This document shows positions 1 to 10,729 of a DNA stretch of 64,000 nucleotides, in pieces. The translations under genes were made by a program, and so were the position numbers. This DNA comes from Posidonia oceanica (taxonomy: Eukaryota; Streptophyta; Magnoliopsida; Alismatales; Posidoniaceae). The notes below the pieces were generated by a model. It was not told the DNA's origin, searched no databases, and saw nothing but the letters and a program-made list of their open reading frames with translations. The stretch is taken from NCBI GenBank assembly GCA_037176725.1, contig JAZBRS010000075.1, positions 70,806,001-70,870,000 of the forward strand, given 5' to 3'. Within the stretch, counting starts at the first letter, position 1. Every line of letters begins with the position of its first letter.

Positions 1-1959
1 GCATTTTAGGCCCTAGATTTTTTCAAAATTGCACTCTGACCCCTTTTGGTTTCAAAATCTCTTTCAAAGCATACCTTCTTTTCAAAACACCTTTCTGAGC
101 CTAGTTTTTTGCCAAATAGACCCTTGTCTTCCCCTGTTTTCAAAGTCCTCTCCTGTGGAACCCTGTTTTCTGGGAAATTTGCATTTTTTAGCCCCTCTTC
201 TTTTTCAAAATACTTTCTGAAATCCTAGTTTTTTCCCAGCTTCTTTTCTTTACTTTTTCTTGCTTTTGCATGCATTCTGCATCCATTTAGTCTTGCATTT
301 CAGCATCCCCTTTGCACACACTAAGCACTTCTAGCTCCCTTTCACTTGGGAGGACCCTTTTGCACATCCCTAGGACCTCCTGAACACCTAGATCTGTTCT
401 TCTCCCCTGTTCTGGCCCTTCTGCCTTGGAGTTGCGATATCTTCCAATCCGGCCGTTGGATCTTCTCAAGTGAACTGCCCAAGCGACCGCAGCGAAGCGC
501 TCTTCAGCATAGACCAGACAGATTTCAGATCAGGCTCCCGGATTTCCTGGTATGTCCTCCTGAACCCCTGCATTGCATTCATTTGCATGGCATTTGCACA
601 GTTTTCCTTGTTTTCGCTTTCTGTCTCTTTGAGCATGTAGAATAGGACTTCCCCTTTCTGCTTGTCTATTCAAATCCTCGTTTCGCGTTTCCCTGTGTGT
701 TTCGTGTTGCGTTCTCCCTGGATTTGCCACTTTATGTGACTTTCTTCCCCTTTTTCCACGATCCGATCGCATCGCGAGCTTTGGGCAGCATGCGAGACAC
801 ACCGTGGAACGGTTTAGTGGGAAACAGTCGCAAAGAGGTGGTAATCCCTCCATTTGCCCCTTCTCCCCTCAGTAGGTCTTCACACCTACTCTGAGTGGTC
901 CTAAACAGCGTTTGTTCTTATACACACGTTGTCTTGCCTCCCCTTTGACCCCTTTTAATCTCTTTCTGCATTCTTGCATTTGCATGGCTTTTTCGAGGTT
1001 TTTGCTTCGCTGTTTTGGCACCGTTTCGCGTGCCCGCCCTCGTTTTCGCTCCGTTTTGCGTGCCCATCTGTTTTCTTGTCTCGTTTTGCGCACTGTCTTG
1101 CCTTCTCGTTCGTTTTGCGTGCCGGTTTTATTCTTTCGCCCCGTTTTGCGTACCATTCTGTTTTCTCGTCCTGTCTTGCGTACCTTCCTGCTCTCTTGTC
1201 TCGTTTTGCGCGCTGCCTTGTTTTCCGCTCGTTTTGCGTGACGGTTTCGCTCTTTTGCATCGTTTTGCGTGCGTTGTTCGCTTCCCGCCTCGTTTTGCGT
1301 GTTTCGCGCCGTTTTCTCTTGCATGTCGATCCCATTACATGGTTTTCACGCTGTTTTGTTTTCTCGCTTGCATTTGCATATAGGGCTGTGATGCTTACTG
1401 CCTGGAGTTCTCACGAGCTAGGTTACGCCCGGTTCGGAACACAGACAGCGCAGCTGAGCACTTAGAGAGCACGTTTACTTCCTTGCATTGTTTCTTCCCA
1501 CTTAGAGCACTCCTTGAGCATTCATTTAGACATTCATAGGCACATAGGCATTCAATCCTGCATCTTTCTGCGTATGCGAGCGTAAGCCTAGAAAGACCGA
1601 TTTTCGGGCGTGTCGGGGGTGCCTAATACCTTCCCCGCACGTAACAGGAGTCCTTACCCTGTCTTTTGGCCCGCAATGACCGTACCGCCCTTATCCTAGG
1701 CTAGAGTCATCTCATTTGCATTTGTTTGCATTTGTTTCCCTTTGCATTGCTTTGCTTTGCATTTATTGCTCGGTTTTGCGCGTTAATTCACGCATTACCC
1801 CGGTTTTCCTCGTCTTCCGTTAATAGACGTGGTGGCGACTCTGATTTGTCTTATCTTTTCCTTTTTCTCCTCGATTTTAAGTGTTTTTCGAGTTGAGCCT
1901 CTTCCTCGGATCTCAATCGCCGCTAAATAGCGAGCCTGGTTCCGATCGGGATCGCTTCA
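1..1959 (+). repeat. 5' LTR of element 1, right-hand 1,959 bp
   Basis: This is identical to 19534-21492 except for two bases and ends in CA just before the primer site. It corresponds to the later R and U5 part of the LTR. It holds C/T-rich sequence, a block of GTTTTGCG-type repeats, and no believable gene. The short ORFs on both strands are low-complexity shadows. Confidence 0.93.
1005..1312 (+). repeat. Degenerate CGTTTTGCG tandem repeat in 5' LTR
   Basis: About a dozen imperfect copies, roughly 28-31 bp apart, are built on the core CGTTTTGCGTGCC. They are CpG-rich against an otherwise T/C-rich background. The same block is at 20538-20845 in the 3' LTR. Their position near the inner end of the LTR puts them in transcribed R/U5 rather than in an upstream promoter. 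Confidence 0.8.
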
Positions 1960-1960
1960 G

Positions 1961-1978
1961 TGGCGACTCCGCTGGGGA
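1961..1978 (+). promoter_or_regulatory. Primer binding site (tRNA) of element 1
   Basis: One base after the LTR end the sequence TGGCGACTCCGCTGGGGA begins. The TGG start is the expected complement of a tRNA 3' CCA end. Ogre/Tat elements are generally reported to use tRNA-Arg, and this site fits that pattern, but I have not matched it to a specific tRNA. Confidence 0.85.
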
Positions 1979-3291
1979 TTAGACTAGACTCCGGCTTTCG
2001 TTCTCGGCTTTTCGCTCACTTGTTTTGTAGTTTTGTCTACCTTGTGTGCCTTCTTTGCCTGTTTTGCTCGCCTTTCTGTGCAAACTCCTAGCAAGTCGCT
2101 TCGTGGCTACTTTGCTTGGGTTTTGCACCTCTTTCGCCTCGGTTTGCGCTTTCTTTTACCTGGCTTCGCTTATTTGCTTGTTTATTTACTTATTGTCTTG
2201 CTTATACTCCTATTTCTTTTACAGTCTGCTTACTTTTACCTTGTTTTGCCTTACTTGTTTATTATTGCTTTAATTCTTGCACATTGCATGTCTACATACT
2301 TTGTTTGGCTAAAATACATGCTTTTTGGATGTTGAATGCTTCTTTTACACCCTTGCTATGCCACTACACACGCACATACTATGCTTACATGCCTTTTGAC
2401 TTGATGAATGCTTCTTTTTCACCATCATATTCACAAACACTCGCACATGCCATGAACATGCCTTTTGTTGTGTTGTATGATGGTTGCTTGCCATTTGGAT
2501 TGATTTTCTTCCCTTTTGCACATGCCATGCTTAGGATAGTAGAGACCTGTCTGCTTCCCCCATGGTTAACTAAAAAATGCAAGTAAAAAGAGCTTCTAGG
2601 GGCAACTAGAGACTGCAAACAATCCTTCACTCCCTTTTTGGTTAATAAAATGTGCAAGATAAAAAACTCTAAGCATTTTGCATAAGCATCATATAGGGCA
2701 CGCATTCTTCTCCTCTGAGTCCACCTACTAGTCTGCGAAGGACGGTTCCGGCCTCTTATTCCACTGCTTTGGGCGTGGCATAAGTTGGTCGGTCCGTCCC
2801 CTCCTTGTCCGGGGGTCGTGTCGGTGTTAGTAGAGGGTACCACCCACGCTTTGGCGGGGTAGAGGCCACTAACGCACCACCCTGTCATTACCTGAGCTTT
2901 GGGCCGGGAGTTAGACAGGGGACCTACTTTTTCTGACCTGAGTCGGTGACCCGTACATCCAGGGATACCCGGAGTAGACAGCCTTGCTAGGAAACACTAG
3001 TTAGGTAAGGGGGGCATACTAGAAAGCATGCATATCATTCACGCCACTTAACTAACTCATTTGCATTCATCCTCTAGTTTCTAACCCTAATTTCCTTCTG
3101 TTGTGTCAGCGTGATCGGTAAGCGAGTTCCCTTTGCCAGAGCTTGAGTACCGACCCTCGTTGACGCCCTTTTGCGACTTAGTTCGCGACCATTCCCCTTC
3201 CGAGCTATCCGCACTTGCGACGATAGCTCCTCTTAGGAAGCATCGCTTGAATACCCGTCGCAGCCCAGTTCTCACACGCTCTAGGTCAGCA
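1979..3291 (+). other. Untranslated leader of element 1
   Basis: About 1.3 kb lie between the primer site and the chosen gag start. The sequence is T-rich to about 2580 and then mixed. A pyrimidine-rich stretch ending in an AG near 3109 (TTCCTTCTGTTGTGTCAG) could be a splice acceptor for a leader intron, which some Ogre elements have; this is inference. The gag frame is open upstream of its ATG to at least 3133, but without a better start codon. Confidence 0.6.
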
Positions 3292-6200
3292 ATGGCCCAG
3301 TACGTTAGTGAGCCTTCTTTTACTCCTGTCACGGAGGGTGTTTCCATTCTGGCCCCCCCGGTTGCTCTTTCTGTCCCACTTGTTCCCCCTCCGACGCCAG
3401 GGTTTCCTCCTCTGACGTCTCTAGGTTCTCAGTACACCCCGGGACAGTGGCAAGCCTCCCTTCCTCCGGATCCGGTCGCCGAGTCTATCTTGACGGCCGT
3501 TACTCGCGCTCCGGAGACGCCACTGCCCCCTCCGTCCCAGGGATACGTCGCTTTCGACATCCCTTCCACCGTTGCTGCGACTTTTTCTGTAGATCCCCTC
3601 CTTCCCGGACCATCTGTGTCCGTGCCTCTTGCTTCTCAGCCACCGCCGGCACTGCACTTCAGCGTCCCCACTGGCGAGACGCCCGAGGCGCAGTACCAGC
3701 ACCTGATGGAGCTTGCCCAGAGACTGCAGGGCATGGCTCTGTCAGTTCGTCCTCCTTCTATCTCTGTCGTTCCTGAGGTTCCTCTGAGGCCAGTTCCTGC
3801 ATTCCTTGCATCGACCTCTACACCTCCGCCTCGACCATCGTCGCAACTGCTCACGGTTCCGACGATGGGGGCTCGTTTACCGCCTCCTGCACAACACTTG
3901 GCACAGCATGCTCCACTTTCTTCTGGTGGTCAACCCTTTGGGTCGGCTGGAGCCCAGTACCTCACTGGCTCGCTGTCTGGCACCCCGCCTGCACAGCAAC
4001 TGGTGCTCCGCCATCCTACCCCTGTCCCAGCACAGCATGGCATTTATTCTTCTCCTCTCCCTCAAGTCCAGCATCCTGCATACACTCCTGCATACACTAT
4101 CCCCCAGCACGGATACGCCGGCCATCCCGTTGCTCCACCAGGCGACGCTATGGTAGATCCGGAGGAGCACTTAGGTGCGACCCATTCGGCGTATGTGCTC
4201 GCTACCCCTGCTGATCCCACAGCAGCAATTCCAGACCCCATCAACAACCGGATGGACGTCTTGGAGAAGGCACTACGACTAGTGCAGGGTACTGAGCACC
4301 AGACCTACCAATTCCGAGACCTCTGTTGCTTTCCAGAGGCGGTACTCCCTCCGAAGTTCAAAATCCCGGACTTCGAGAAGTATAATGGTAGGGGCTGCCC
4401 TGTAGCACACCTGAAGGCGTATTGCGGTGATCTCGCTCAGCTTCAGGCTGACGAGAGGTTGCTGATCCGCTTGTTCCAGAAGAGTTTGACCGGGCCGGCG
4501 CTCAAGTGGTTCACATCACTCGATATGTCAGCCATCAAGACTTGGAACGACCTCAGTCAGGCGTTCCTGGAACAATACTCCTTCAACCTCGATCTTGTCC
4601 CAAAGAGGGCGGACTTGATCGCCATCAAGCAGAACTCTGGCGAGCCGTTCGGGGAGTACGTCGGCCGCTGGCGCGCCCTTGCCTCTCAGGTTCGAGATAG
4701 ACCCTCTGACGAGGAATCTATCGAGATCGTTATCAAAGGGGCGCAGCCGTCTCTCGGAGCTCTGCTTAGCATCCAACCAGTCACTACTTTTGCGGCACTC
4801 ATCAGAGCTGGAGCGCGCGTGGAGAGTTCTTTGCGGAGTGGCAACTTCCCAGCTCTCTCTGCGTTCGCTAAGCAGGCAGTGATAAGCAGCAACAGTGCCA
4901 ACAGCAGCACCTCCAACAACAACAACAGCGGCAGCAACAACAACCGCCCGAAGAGGAAGGACTCGCCGAAACCCGCTGTTGCATTCGTCGATTCTCCTGC
5001 TGTGCCTGTTCACTTGCCGTCACGGCCTGCCCCAGCTCAGGTGGTGTACGCTCCTGCACCTAGGAATCCGCACACACCGCACATCACAACCACCGCTAGA
5101 CCGGTCTATCCTGCCGCACCGGTTCAGCAAGGCCCGTACCCAAGGCAAAGAAGACCACCCGCTGAGAGGCGGAATTTCACCCCACTGGTGGAACCACTCA
5201 CGGTCATCTTGCCAAAGGTGGCATCGCTCCTGAAGTTCCCGGAGGTTCGTCCGCCGCCAAGCCCTCTGCCGCATTGGTTTAGGCCGGACCTCTTCTGCAA
5301 TTTCCATCGAAGCGTCGGGCATTCGACGGATAATTGCTTCTCCCTGCGGAACGCAATTCAGGACCTGATCGAATCGGGAACGATTGTGATCGACACGCAC
5401 GAGGCTTCCACTCAAGCACGCACTCATGCATCTGCATCTCCAGCTGTTCCCCCGCATTCTGGCATCGTCCGCCAACCTTTACCGGAGCACTCTTATCCGG
5501 GAAGGGCGGGAACCTCAGGCGTCCACTCTGTCTTTCCCTCTGGGCCCGCTACCTCTGTAGTAGACCCTTCTGATCTTATCTCTGACCTCTCTGAGCCTTT
5601 CCCAGTCAGTCTCTATTTGGCGGCAGTTGCCGGCTCCGAGTCGGGAATCCATTTGATCCGACCGCGTGCCAGGCCGGAGCGCCCTCGCGCGTCTCCCACC
5701 GTGCTCCCTCAGGCTCAATCTCCCGTACACCTTTTAGCCAGAGCCCAGCCTAGTTCTCCCATTCACCTTCTAGGGCGACCTCAACCACACCTTCTAGGCA
5801 GACCTCAACCTGCCCCAGCCTTCCCACCCCAACAACCATATCCCTTAGATAGACCTCAGTATCCTGTAGGTCCCCCTGTAACCCCTCCTGTGCTCGCAGC
5901 ACATGCTCCAGTCGTCATTAACTTGACCCTGGACACCCATCGCGTCCCTTACAGCTACACCACAGAAATGTGCGCGGAAGTAACGCGATCGGGGAGGATT
6001 TACAGGCCCCCAGCACCGGCAACTAGGCCAACTCATCCTAGACCTGTTATACCCCCACCCTCAGGCCAACCCTTAGCAAATCCAGCCCCAGATCAGCCTG
6101 TAGTTAGCCAAGCCCCTAGCCGGCCTGTAGTAACCCAGCTTCCTGCCACTACCCCTGTAGAACCTGCTAGAATCACCCCTCCAGCTGCTAGGAGAGACCA

Positions 6201-6981
6201 ACCTAGAGCAGACCTAACCTCCCAGCTTAAGAAGGTTAAAGCCGACATCTCCATCTGGGATTTGATCCACACTTCTGCCGAACATCGCGAGGCTTTTCTT
6301 CGTGTGTTCCAGGCTGCTCGTGTGTCCCAGTCCATTGAGCCTTCTGCCTTGGAGAGCATGGTTGGGTTAATCGCGGAGCCCCAGGTCATCTCTTTTACGA
6401 GTGATGAGCTGCCTCCGGCAGGGATTAATCACAACCAGCCCCTATTCGTCACGGTGCAGTTCAAAAACTTTCGCATTCCCCTAACACTGGTTGATAACGG
6501 GTCAGGCCTTAACGTCTGCCCCTTGCGTACAGCAACCAAGCTCGGATTCAAAGCCGAGGATATCACGCCAGCCGTGAAGGGAATGACTGCTTTTGACAAC
6601 ACTCACCATGACGCACTAGGGATTCTGATTATCCCTCTGGCTATCGGTCCGGTCGTCTTCGACGTAGAATTCTATGTCGTCGACTTGAAGCCTAACTTCA
6701 ATCTTCTGCTTGGGCGCCCTTGGCTTCACAAGCATCAGGTCCTTCCTTCGACCCTCCATCGAATGATAAAGTACCGTCGTGGCGATGATGTCATTGTCGT
6801 CATGGCGGAGAACTTTGAGAAGGAGCGGATTGAAGCAGTTTCTCCCGTGTCTTCGCAATCCATCCCGTTTGACCCCGAGACTTCTGAAGCCCTCTATCGC
6901 GTTAACCGGTGCGAGCCAGTTAACTTCGTTCCTGATCTTGAACGTGTCAACTCCTTGACCGTTCACAGCAACCCCTTTTGA
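3292..6981 (+). CDS. gag-pro: Gag-protease polyprotein of element 1
   Basis: This long intact ORF gives 1,229 residues from the ATG at 3292; the frame is open further upstream without an ATG. It starts with a long Pro/Ser/Ala-rich arm. The gag domain follows at about 4350-4860, with the conserved block KSLTGPALKWFTSL. Next come an Asn/Ser-rich stretch and a knuckle CNFHRSVGHSTDNC (C-x2-H-x4-H-x4-C), typical of Tat gag. After a second Pro-rich region there is a helical block containing ISIWDLI, then a retropepsin domain with active-site motif LVDNGSGLNVCPL near 6490-6530 and C-terminal NLLLGRPWL near 6700-6725. Gag builds the particle and the protease would mature it. The active-site motif reads D-N-G-S, where the canonical form is D-T/S-G. 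The ORF ends in TGA and is directly followed in frame by ATG of the next ORF. Confidence 0.9.
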   Translation: MAQYVSEPSFTPVTEGVSILAPPVALSVPLVPPPTPGFPPLTSLGSQYTPGQWQASLPPDPVAESILTAVTRAPETPLPPPSQGYVAFDIPSTVAATFSVDPLLPGPSVSVPLASQPPPALHFSVPTGETPEAQYQHLMELAQRLQGMALSVRPPSISVVPEVPLRPVPAFLASTSTPPPRPSSQLLTVPTMGARLPPPAQHLAQHAPLSSGGQPFGSAGAQYLTGSLSGTPPAQQLVLRHPTPVPAQHGIYSSPLPQVQHPAYTPAYTIPQHGYAGHPVAPPGDAMVDPEEHLGATHSAYVLATPADPTAAIPDPINNRMDVLEKALRLVQGTEHQTYQFRDLCCFPEAVLPPKFKIPDFEKYNGRGCPVAHLKAYCGDLAQLQADERLLIRLFQKSLTGPALKWFTSLDMSAIKTWNDLSQAFLEQYSFNLDLVPKRADLIAIKQNSGEPFGEYVGRWRALASQVRDRPSDEESIEIVIKGAQPSLGALLSIQPVTTFAALIRAGARVESSLRSGNFPALSAFAKQAVISSNSANSSTSNNNNSGSNNNRPKRKDSPKPAVAFVDSPAVPVHLPSRPAPAQVVYAPAPRNPHTPHITTTARPVYPAAPVQQGPYPRQRRPPAERRNFTPLVEPLTVILPKVASLLKFPEVRPPPSPLPHWFRPDLFCNFHRSVGHSTDNCFSLRNAIQDLIESGTIVIDTHEASTQARTHASASPAVPPHSGIVRQPLPEHSYPGRAGTSGVHSVFPSGPATSVVDPSDLISDLSEPFPVSLYLAAVAGSESGIHLIRPRARPERPRASPTVLPQAQSPVHLLARAQPSSPIHLLGRPQPHLLGRPQPAPAFPPQQPYPLDRPQYPVGPPVTPPVLAAHAPVVINLTLDTHRVPYSYTTEMCAEVTRSGRIYRPPAPATRPTHPRPVIPPPSGQPLANPAPDQPVVSQAPSRPVVTQLPATTPVEPARITPPAARRDQPRADLTSQLKKVKADISIWDLIHTSAEHREAFLRVFQAARVSQSIEPSALESMVGLIAEPQVISFTSDELPPAGINHNQPLFVTVQFKNFRIPLTLVDNGSGLNVCPLRTATKLGFKAEDITPAVKGMTAFDNTHHDALGILIIPLAIGPVVFDVEFYVVDLKPNFNLLLGRPWLHKHQVLPSTLHRMIKYRRGDDVIVVMAENFEKERIEAVSPVSSQSIPFDPETSEALYRVNRCEPVNFVPDLERVNSLTVHSNPF

Positions 6982-8304
6982 ATGGTCGAGAATGTATGTC
7001 ACAGGTGGGGTTACACAAAGGGTACGCCACTCGGGCGTCACGGCCAAGGGATCGCGGAGCCGATCATAGCAGTGGAGCGAAGGAAGTCTGAAGGTCTCGG
7101 CTACGAACCAAAGCTCGACGAAGATCACTGCTTCCAGCTCAAGGATCGTGCACCAGCCATTCCCAGAGACCTCACTAACTTTACCAGTGCAGGAATTTTG
7201 GGATCAACTGACTACCAAGCCACAGCGCCGATAGAGGATTGGGTGTGTGTTGAGGACTACTACTTGGATGAGGAGCAGTCTGATGCAACAGAGGCAGTCC
7301 CAATCAGTTCAGCAGAAACAGTGGTCAGAGCAGAGGCCCCACAGTCAATTTATTTAGCTCTCCCTCTGGCAGAAACAGCAGGCAGTTCAGCAGGCCCTGT
7401 GGCAAAAGCAAGTTCTCATCCTTTTCCAGCCACACCAGCTTCTCAAGAACAGTCAGCAGCAGTGCAGGAGTCAGAGACACTCCTCTTGGCAGAACCAAGC
7501 ATGCTACCAGCGGTCACTGCAACATCAGTGCCACTGCCCCCATCTCTGGAGGGGCAGTCCATCAACTCAGTCGGCAGCGCGGCCCAGCCCGCTCCCTCAG
7601 CATCATCTTCAGGAATGCAGTTGGCCCAGTCCGCTCCGCATTCTCCTGACGACCCGCAGCAGCTCTCGTGGCAAGACCCTATGGCGTCAGAGGCTGGGCT
7701 CTCTCAGTTACGGCCCGATACAAAAGGCCAACTGAGCACTACACTCTCCGGGCCCTTGAGCCCTCCAAGGAGCACCCCTGTTTACTCTTCCGCAGTGACC
7801 CTGGAAGCTTATCCATCAGTAGCACCGCTAGCTTGTCTATTTGGGCCATCTACATCAGAGTTGCCACCATCAGACGCGCCCGTGAACCAGATCATGCAGA
7901 CCCCAAGGGCGGCGATCCATCTTGCAGCCGGGCCAGTGCCGCAGGCCCCCGGCGCCTACTACGTCGACTCCCCCTCAGACGAGGAAGAAGGAGTGGCGAT
8001 AGAAGCCCAGGTCGATTCTTGGATGTCCGACTTAGAGCTACTCTATCAAGAACAGATCAAGTCAATAGCAGAAGACCTGGCAGAGCATCAAGCTGCAGAA
8101 AGGAAAGGAAAAGCCGTAGTTACGGATCCTTCTCTGCAAGAGGACCATGCTTCTATCATGGTCCTGGAAGACTCAGCAACGCCGGACTCCCTTAGACCAG
8201 ATGAGCTCATCACTCTTCAACCAGAAGGCGGGTCTAGGTGGTTTGTGCAACCCATGCCTCACTTGAGCAAGACATCGAGCGGCAGTGACCAGATCAGCCG
8301 CTAG
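6982..8304 (+). CDS. G-patch-like domain plus low-complexity ORF (pol remnant)
   Basis: The 440-residue ORF lies in the same frame as gag-pro, separated only by TGA. Its first about 50 residues contain a glycine-rich block (RWGYTKGTPLGRHGQG, then EGLGYEP) that matches in place and pattern the G-patch following protease in the other elements here. The rest is rich in Ser, Ala, Pro, Glu and Gln with no recognisable domain. Normally this linker would lead into reverse transcriptase, but no RT motif (such as YVDD) is present before the ORF ends. It could be the C-terminal extension of gag-pro by stop readthrough, or a separately started protein. Function beyond the G-patch is unknown. Confidence 0.7.
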   Translation: MVENVCHRWGYTKGTPLGRHGQGIAEPIIAVERRKSEGLGYEPKLDEDHCFQLKDRAPAIPRDLTNFTSAGILGSTDYQATAPIEDWVCVEDYYLDEEQSDATEAVPISSAETVVRAEAPQSIYLALPLAETAGSSAGPVAKASSHPFPATPASQEQSAAVQESETLLLAEPSMLPAVTATSVPLPPSLEGQSINSVGSAAQPAPSASSSGMQLAQSAPHSPDDPQQLSWQDPMASEAGLSQLRPDTKGQLSTTLSGPLSPPRSTPVYSSAVTLEAYPSVAPLACLFGPSTSELPPSDAPVNQIMQTPRAAIHLAAGPVPQAPGAYYVDSPSDEEEGVAIEAQVDSWMSDLELLYQEQIKSIAEDLAEHQAAERKGKAVVTDPSLQEDHASIMVLEDSATPDSLRPDELITLQPEGGSRWFVQPMPHLSKTSSGSDQISR

Positions 8305-8461
8305 TCCGGCATATCCTCCACGAGCACACTAGAAGACCCAGAGGGGGGAGCATCAGCAGTAGATGCAGCAGCAGTAGAGCAGAATGCCTCAGTAGTAAAG
8401 CAGTCAGCAGCCTGAGCAGCAGAACAGTCGCAATTTCAGCAGCAGAATCATCAAGGCCCCT
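8305..8461 (+). other. Scar of RT-RNase H deletion in element 1
   Basis: The RT, both RNase H domains and the integrase zinc-binding region should lie here but are absent. Instead there are about 155 bp of low-complexity GCAGCAG-like sequence with stops in all useful frames, which looks like a decayed extension of the preceding Gln/Ala-rich coding sequence. Integrase-like sequence resumes at about 8462. Confidence 0.8.
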
Positions 8462-9352
8462 CCACATCAGTTGCACAACATGTCTTCGCCATGGCCTTTC
8501 TCCACCTGGGGGATCGATGTCATTGGCGCCATCCACCCTGCTGCTTCAAATGGTCATCGTTACATTCTGGTAGCGATCGATTACTTTACCAAGTGGGTGG
8601 AAGCAGCCTCTTACAAGACAGTCACCGCCGCAGCAACAGAAAAATTTATCAGAAACAATATTGTTGCCCGATATGGGGTCCCGTACTCTGTCATCTCTGA
8701 TAACGGCTCAAACTTCATTGCCAAAAGGATCGAAGAATACCTGCAAAGTCTCAGGATCAAGCACCATCGATCCTCGCCTTATCGGCCACAGATGAACGGA
8801 GCAGTGGAGTCTGCAAACAAGAACATTGTCAAGATTCTGAAGAAAATGGCAGAAATCCACAAGGATTGGCACGACAAGCTCCCGTACGCGCTCTGGGCAT
8901 ACAGGACATCAATCCGGACCTCTACAGGAGCCACCCCGTACTCTCTGGTGTACGGCATGGAAGCGGTGTTACCTGTTGAAGTGGAGATCCCCTCTCTGCG
9001 GATCCTGCGGGAAGCTGAGTTGGAAGAAGCAGAATGGGTCGAAGACCGCTGCATCCAACTGAACCTGATTGATGAGCGCAGATTGCAAGCCATGCACAAC
9101 GCTCACTGCTATCAGAAGCGGATGGCCAGAGCATTCTTGAAGAAGGTCCAGCCCAGAAGCTTCCAGCCAGGGGACCTTGTCTTGCGCGCCATTCACTTGC
9201 CGGACGGTCGAGGGAAATTCCGACCCAATTGGCGTGGCCCTTTTGTGGTCAAGCAGATCTTTTCGGGAGGCGCTGTAACCCTTGAAGATATGGACCAGGT
9301 CGAGCAGTCTGAGCCCGTCAACCTCTGCTATCTGAAGAAGTACTATCAGTAG
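8462..9352 (+). CDS. int: Integrase core and C-terminal domain (N-terminally truncated pol)
   Basis: The open frame runs to TAG at 9350-9352; the first ATG is 8480, but this is really the tail of a broken pol frame. The catalytic core shows all three expected acidic residues: D in TWGIDVIG, D in ISDNGSNF, and E in NGAVESANK. The chromatin-side C-terminal part contains FQPGDLVLR and FRPNWRGPF, and ends LCYLKKYYQ. The HHCC zinc-binding N-terminus is missing along with RT and RNase H. The core itself has no stop or frameshift, so an intact integrase fragment could be made only if the region is translated by internal initiation or after splicing. Integrase would join the cDNA to target DNA. Confidence 0.88.
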   Translation, partial: PHQLHNMSSPWPFSTWGIDVIGAIHPAASNGHRYILVAIDYFTKWVEAASYKTVTAAATEKFIRNNIVARYGVPYSVISDNGSNFIAKRIEEYLQSLRIKHHRSSPYRPQMNGAVESANKNIVKILKKMAEIHKDWHDKLPYALWAYRTSIRTSTGATPYSLVYGMEAVLPVEVEIPSLRILREAELEEAEWVEDRCIQLNLIDERRLQAMHNAHCYQKRMARAFLKKVQPRSFQPGDLVLRAIHLPDGRGKFRPNWRGPFVVKQIFSGGAVTLEDMDQVEQSEPVNLCYLKKYYQ

Positions 9353-9414
9353 CCGAAAGCGGCCCCGTTGCAGATGCCCTTCTCCCACCTACACTTGCAT
9401 TTTCATTCTCGCCT

Positions 9415-9550
9415 TCTTGCTTCATCTCCTTTCAAATCATAATCGTCATTCTTTCAACTCTTGCGACTCTCTGTTTCAAATCATCATCGTCATCCTTTCA
9501 ACTCTTGCATCCCTATTCAAATCATCATCGTCATTCTCTCAAGCATTGCA
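9415..9550 (+). repeat. Short tandem repeat after integrase
   Basis: About three copies of a roughly 50-bp unit containing TTTCAAATCATCATCGTCAT followed by CTTTCAACTCTTGC. It lies in the C/T-rich stretch just after the integrase stop. Confidence 0.75.
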
Positions 9551-10729
9551 TCTTGAGCCCGGTGATGACAATCGGAAGTGCTTGCCTGCTCTGGAAAGAG
9601 TCACCCTGCCTCACCTGGCACTACTTAGATGACTTAGCAAGTGAGGGAGCCACCACCAATTAGGACGGGCGAACTGCCCCATCTCACAAGGACATACACC
9701 TCTGAGGGAAAAAAATGTTAGGATGTGAGCTCGAAAAAAAAAGTGAGAATAGACATCTAGATTTGGGCTCCTCAAAGGGACAGAAGACGAAGACAGAAGC
9801 CGGCCCTAGAGATAGGGGTGTGCAGTCTAACCCTGCTCCTTCCACCCATCACACAGCAAACCCAAAATCTGAATCCATTACATTTCAAGCACCCTTCTTT
9901 TGCCACCAGAATGGGGATAGCAAAAGCCTAAAAAAAAAGAAATCAAAAAAAAGAGAGAAAAAAGAGATAGAACAAAAACAAAAACAAAAAAGGAGAAAAG
10001 CAAGCAAAACAAAAAAAAGAGAAGAAGAAAAAGGGCAAGGGTAGCCCGAAAAGCACAGGCACCGTTATCCCCCATACTTTACTAAGAGATCCCCAGCATG
10101 TCAAGCCTGAAAAGGGGGTCTACCACATCCTCCCAAGAGCAAACACATACCTTCTCCCAGCTAGGGGCAGAGAAAGACTGCATACCTATGAGGGAGAAAC
10201 CTTTCAAAAAAAAGAGAGAGAGAGCTGAAAGAATAGGTGTAGGTCCTGAGAGTGCAGCCAGTAGCCTGTCCTCACCACATCACCACCTGTATAATGCCAA
10301 CGACCTGTTCCGGAGCGCCACCAATAAGCCGAGAGTCTGAGTAGGGCCCAGTGAGTCAAGGACCACTCCCTTCCTCTGCAGCAGGCACCAAAGCACTCCG
10401 TACGCTGAGGGCATTCAAGCATCCACCCAAGCATATCCATCCATTCAAACATACTTAGTCATCCAATAATATTCATCCACATAAGCATATCACTAGCATC
10501 TTGCATTCATGCATCTTCCTTCTTTCCTTTCCCCTTCCGCCAATCCCTCCGCTCTGCAACACGCTCAGGCCCTGAGACAGTACTCTTCCCCAGCAGAGGC
10601 ACATCGGCGACACTCAAGCTGCGCCAGTCCACATCCCCTGCCAGCCCTCGCCCCCGCTTTTCACCGGACTGCTGCCAATTCCCTTTATTCACTTGTGCTT
10701 AACTGCTATGTTCTGTTATCAACTGCTGA
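9551..10729 (+). other. Noncoding spacer between integrase and PMD ORF
   Basis: No gene is recognised. It contains an A/G-rich stretch (about 9900-10040), a run of AAAAAAGAGAGAGAG near 10206, and repeated CATCCA-type words near 10420-10510. Short ORFs on either strand are low-complexity. It may hold the splice or promoter signals of the following extra ORF, but none can be shown. Confidence 0.55.

Noticed and set aside
869..1335. Lys/Arg-rich ORFs on the - strand of the LTR, repeated at 20402-20868
   Set aside because: They are reverse readings of the GTTTTGCG repeat, with no domain.
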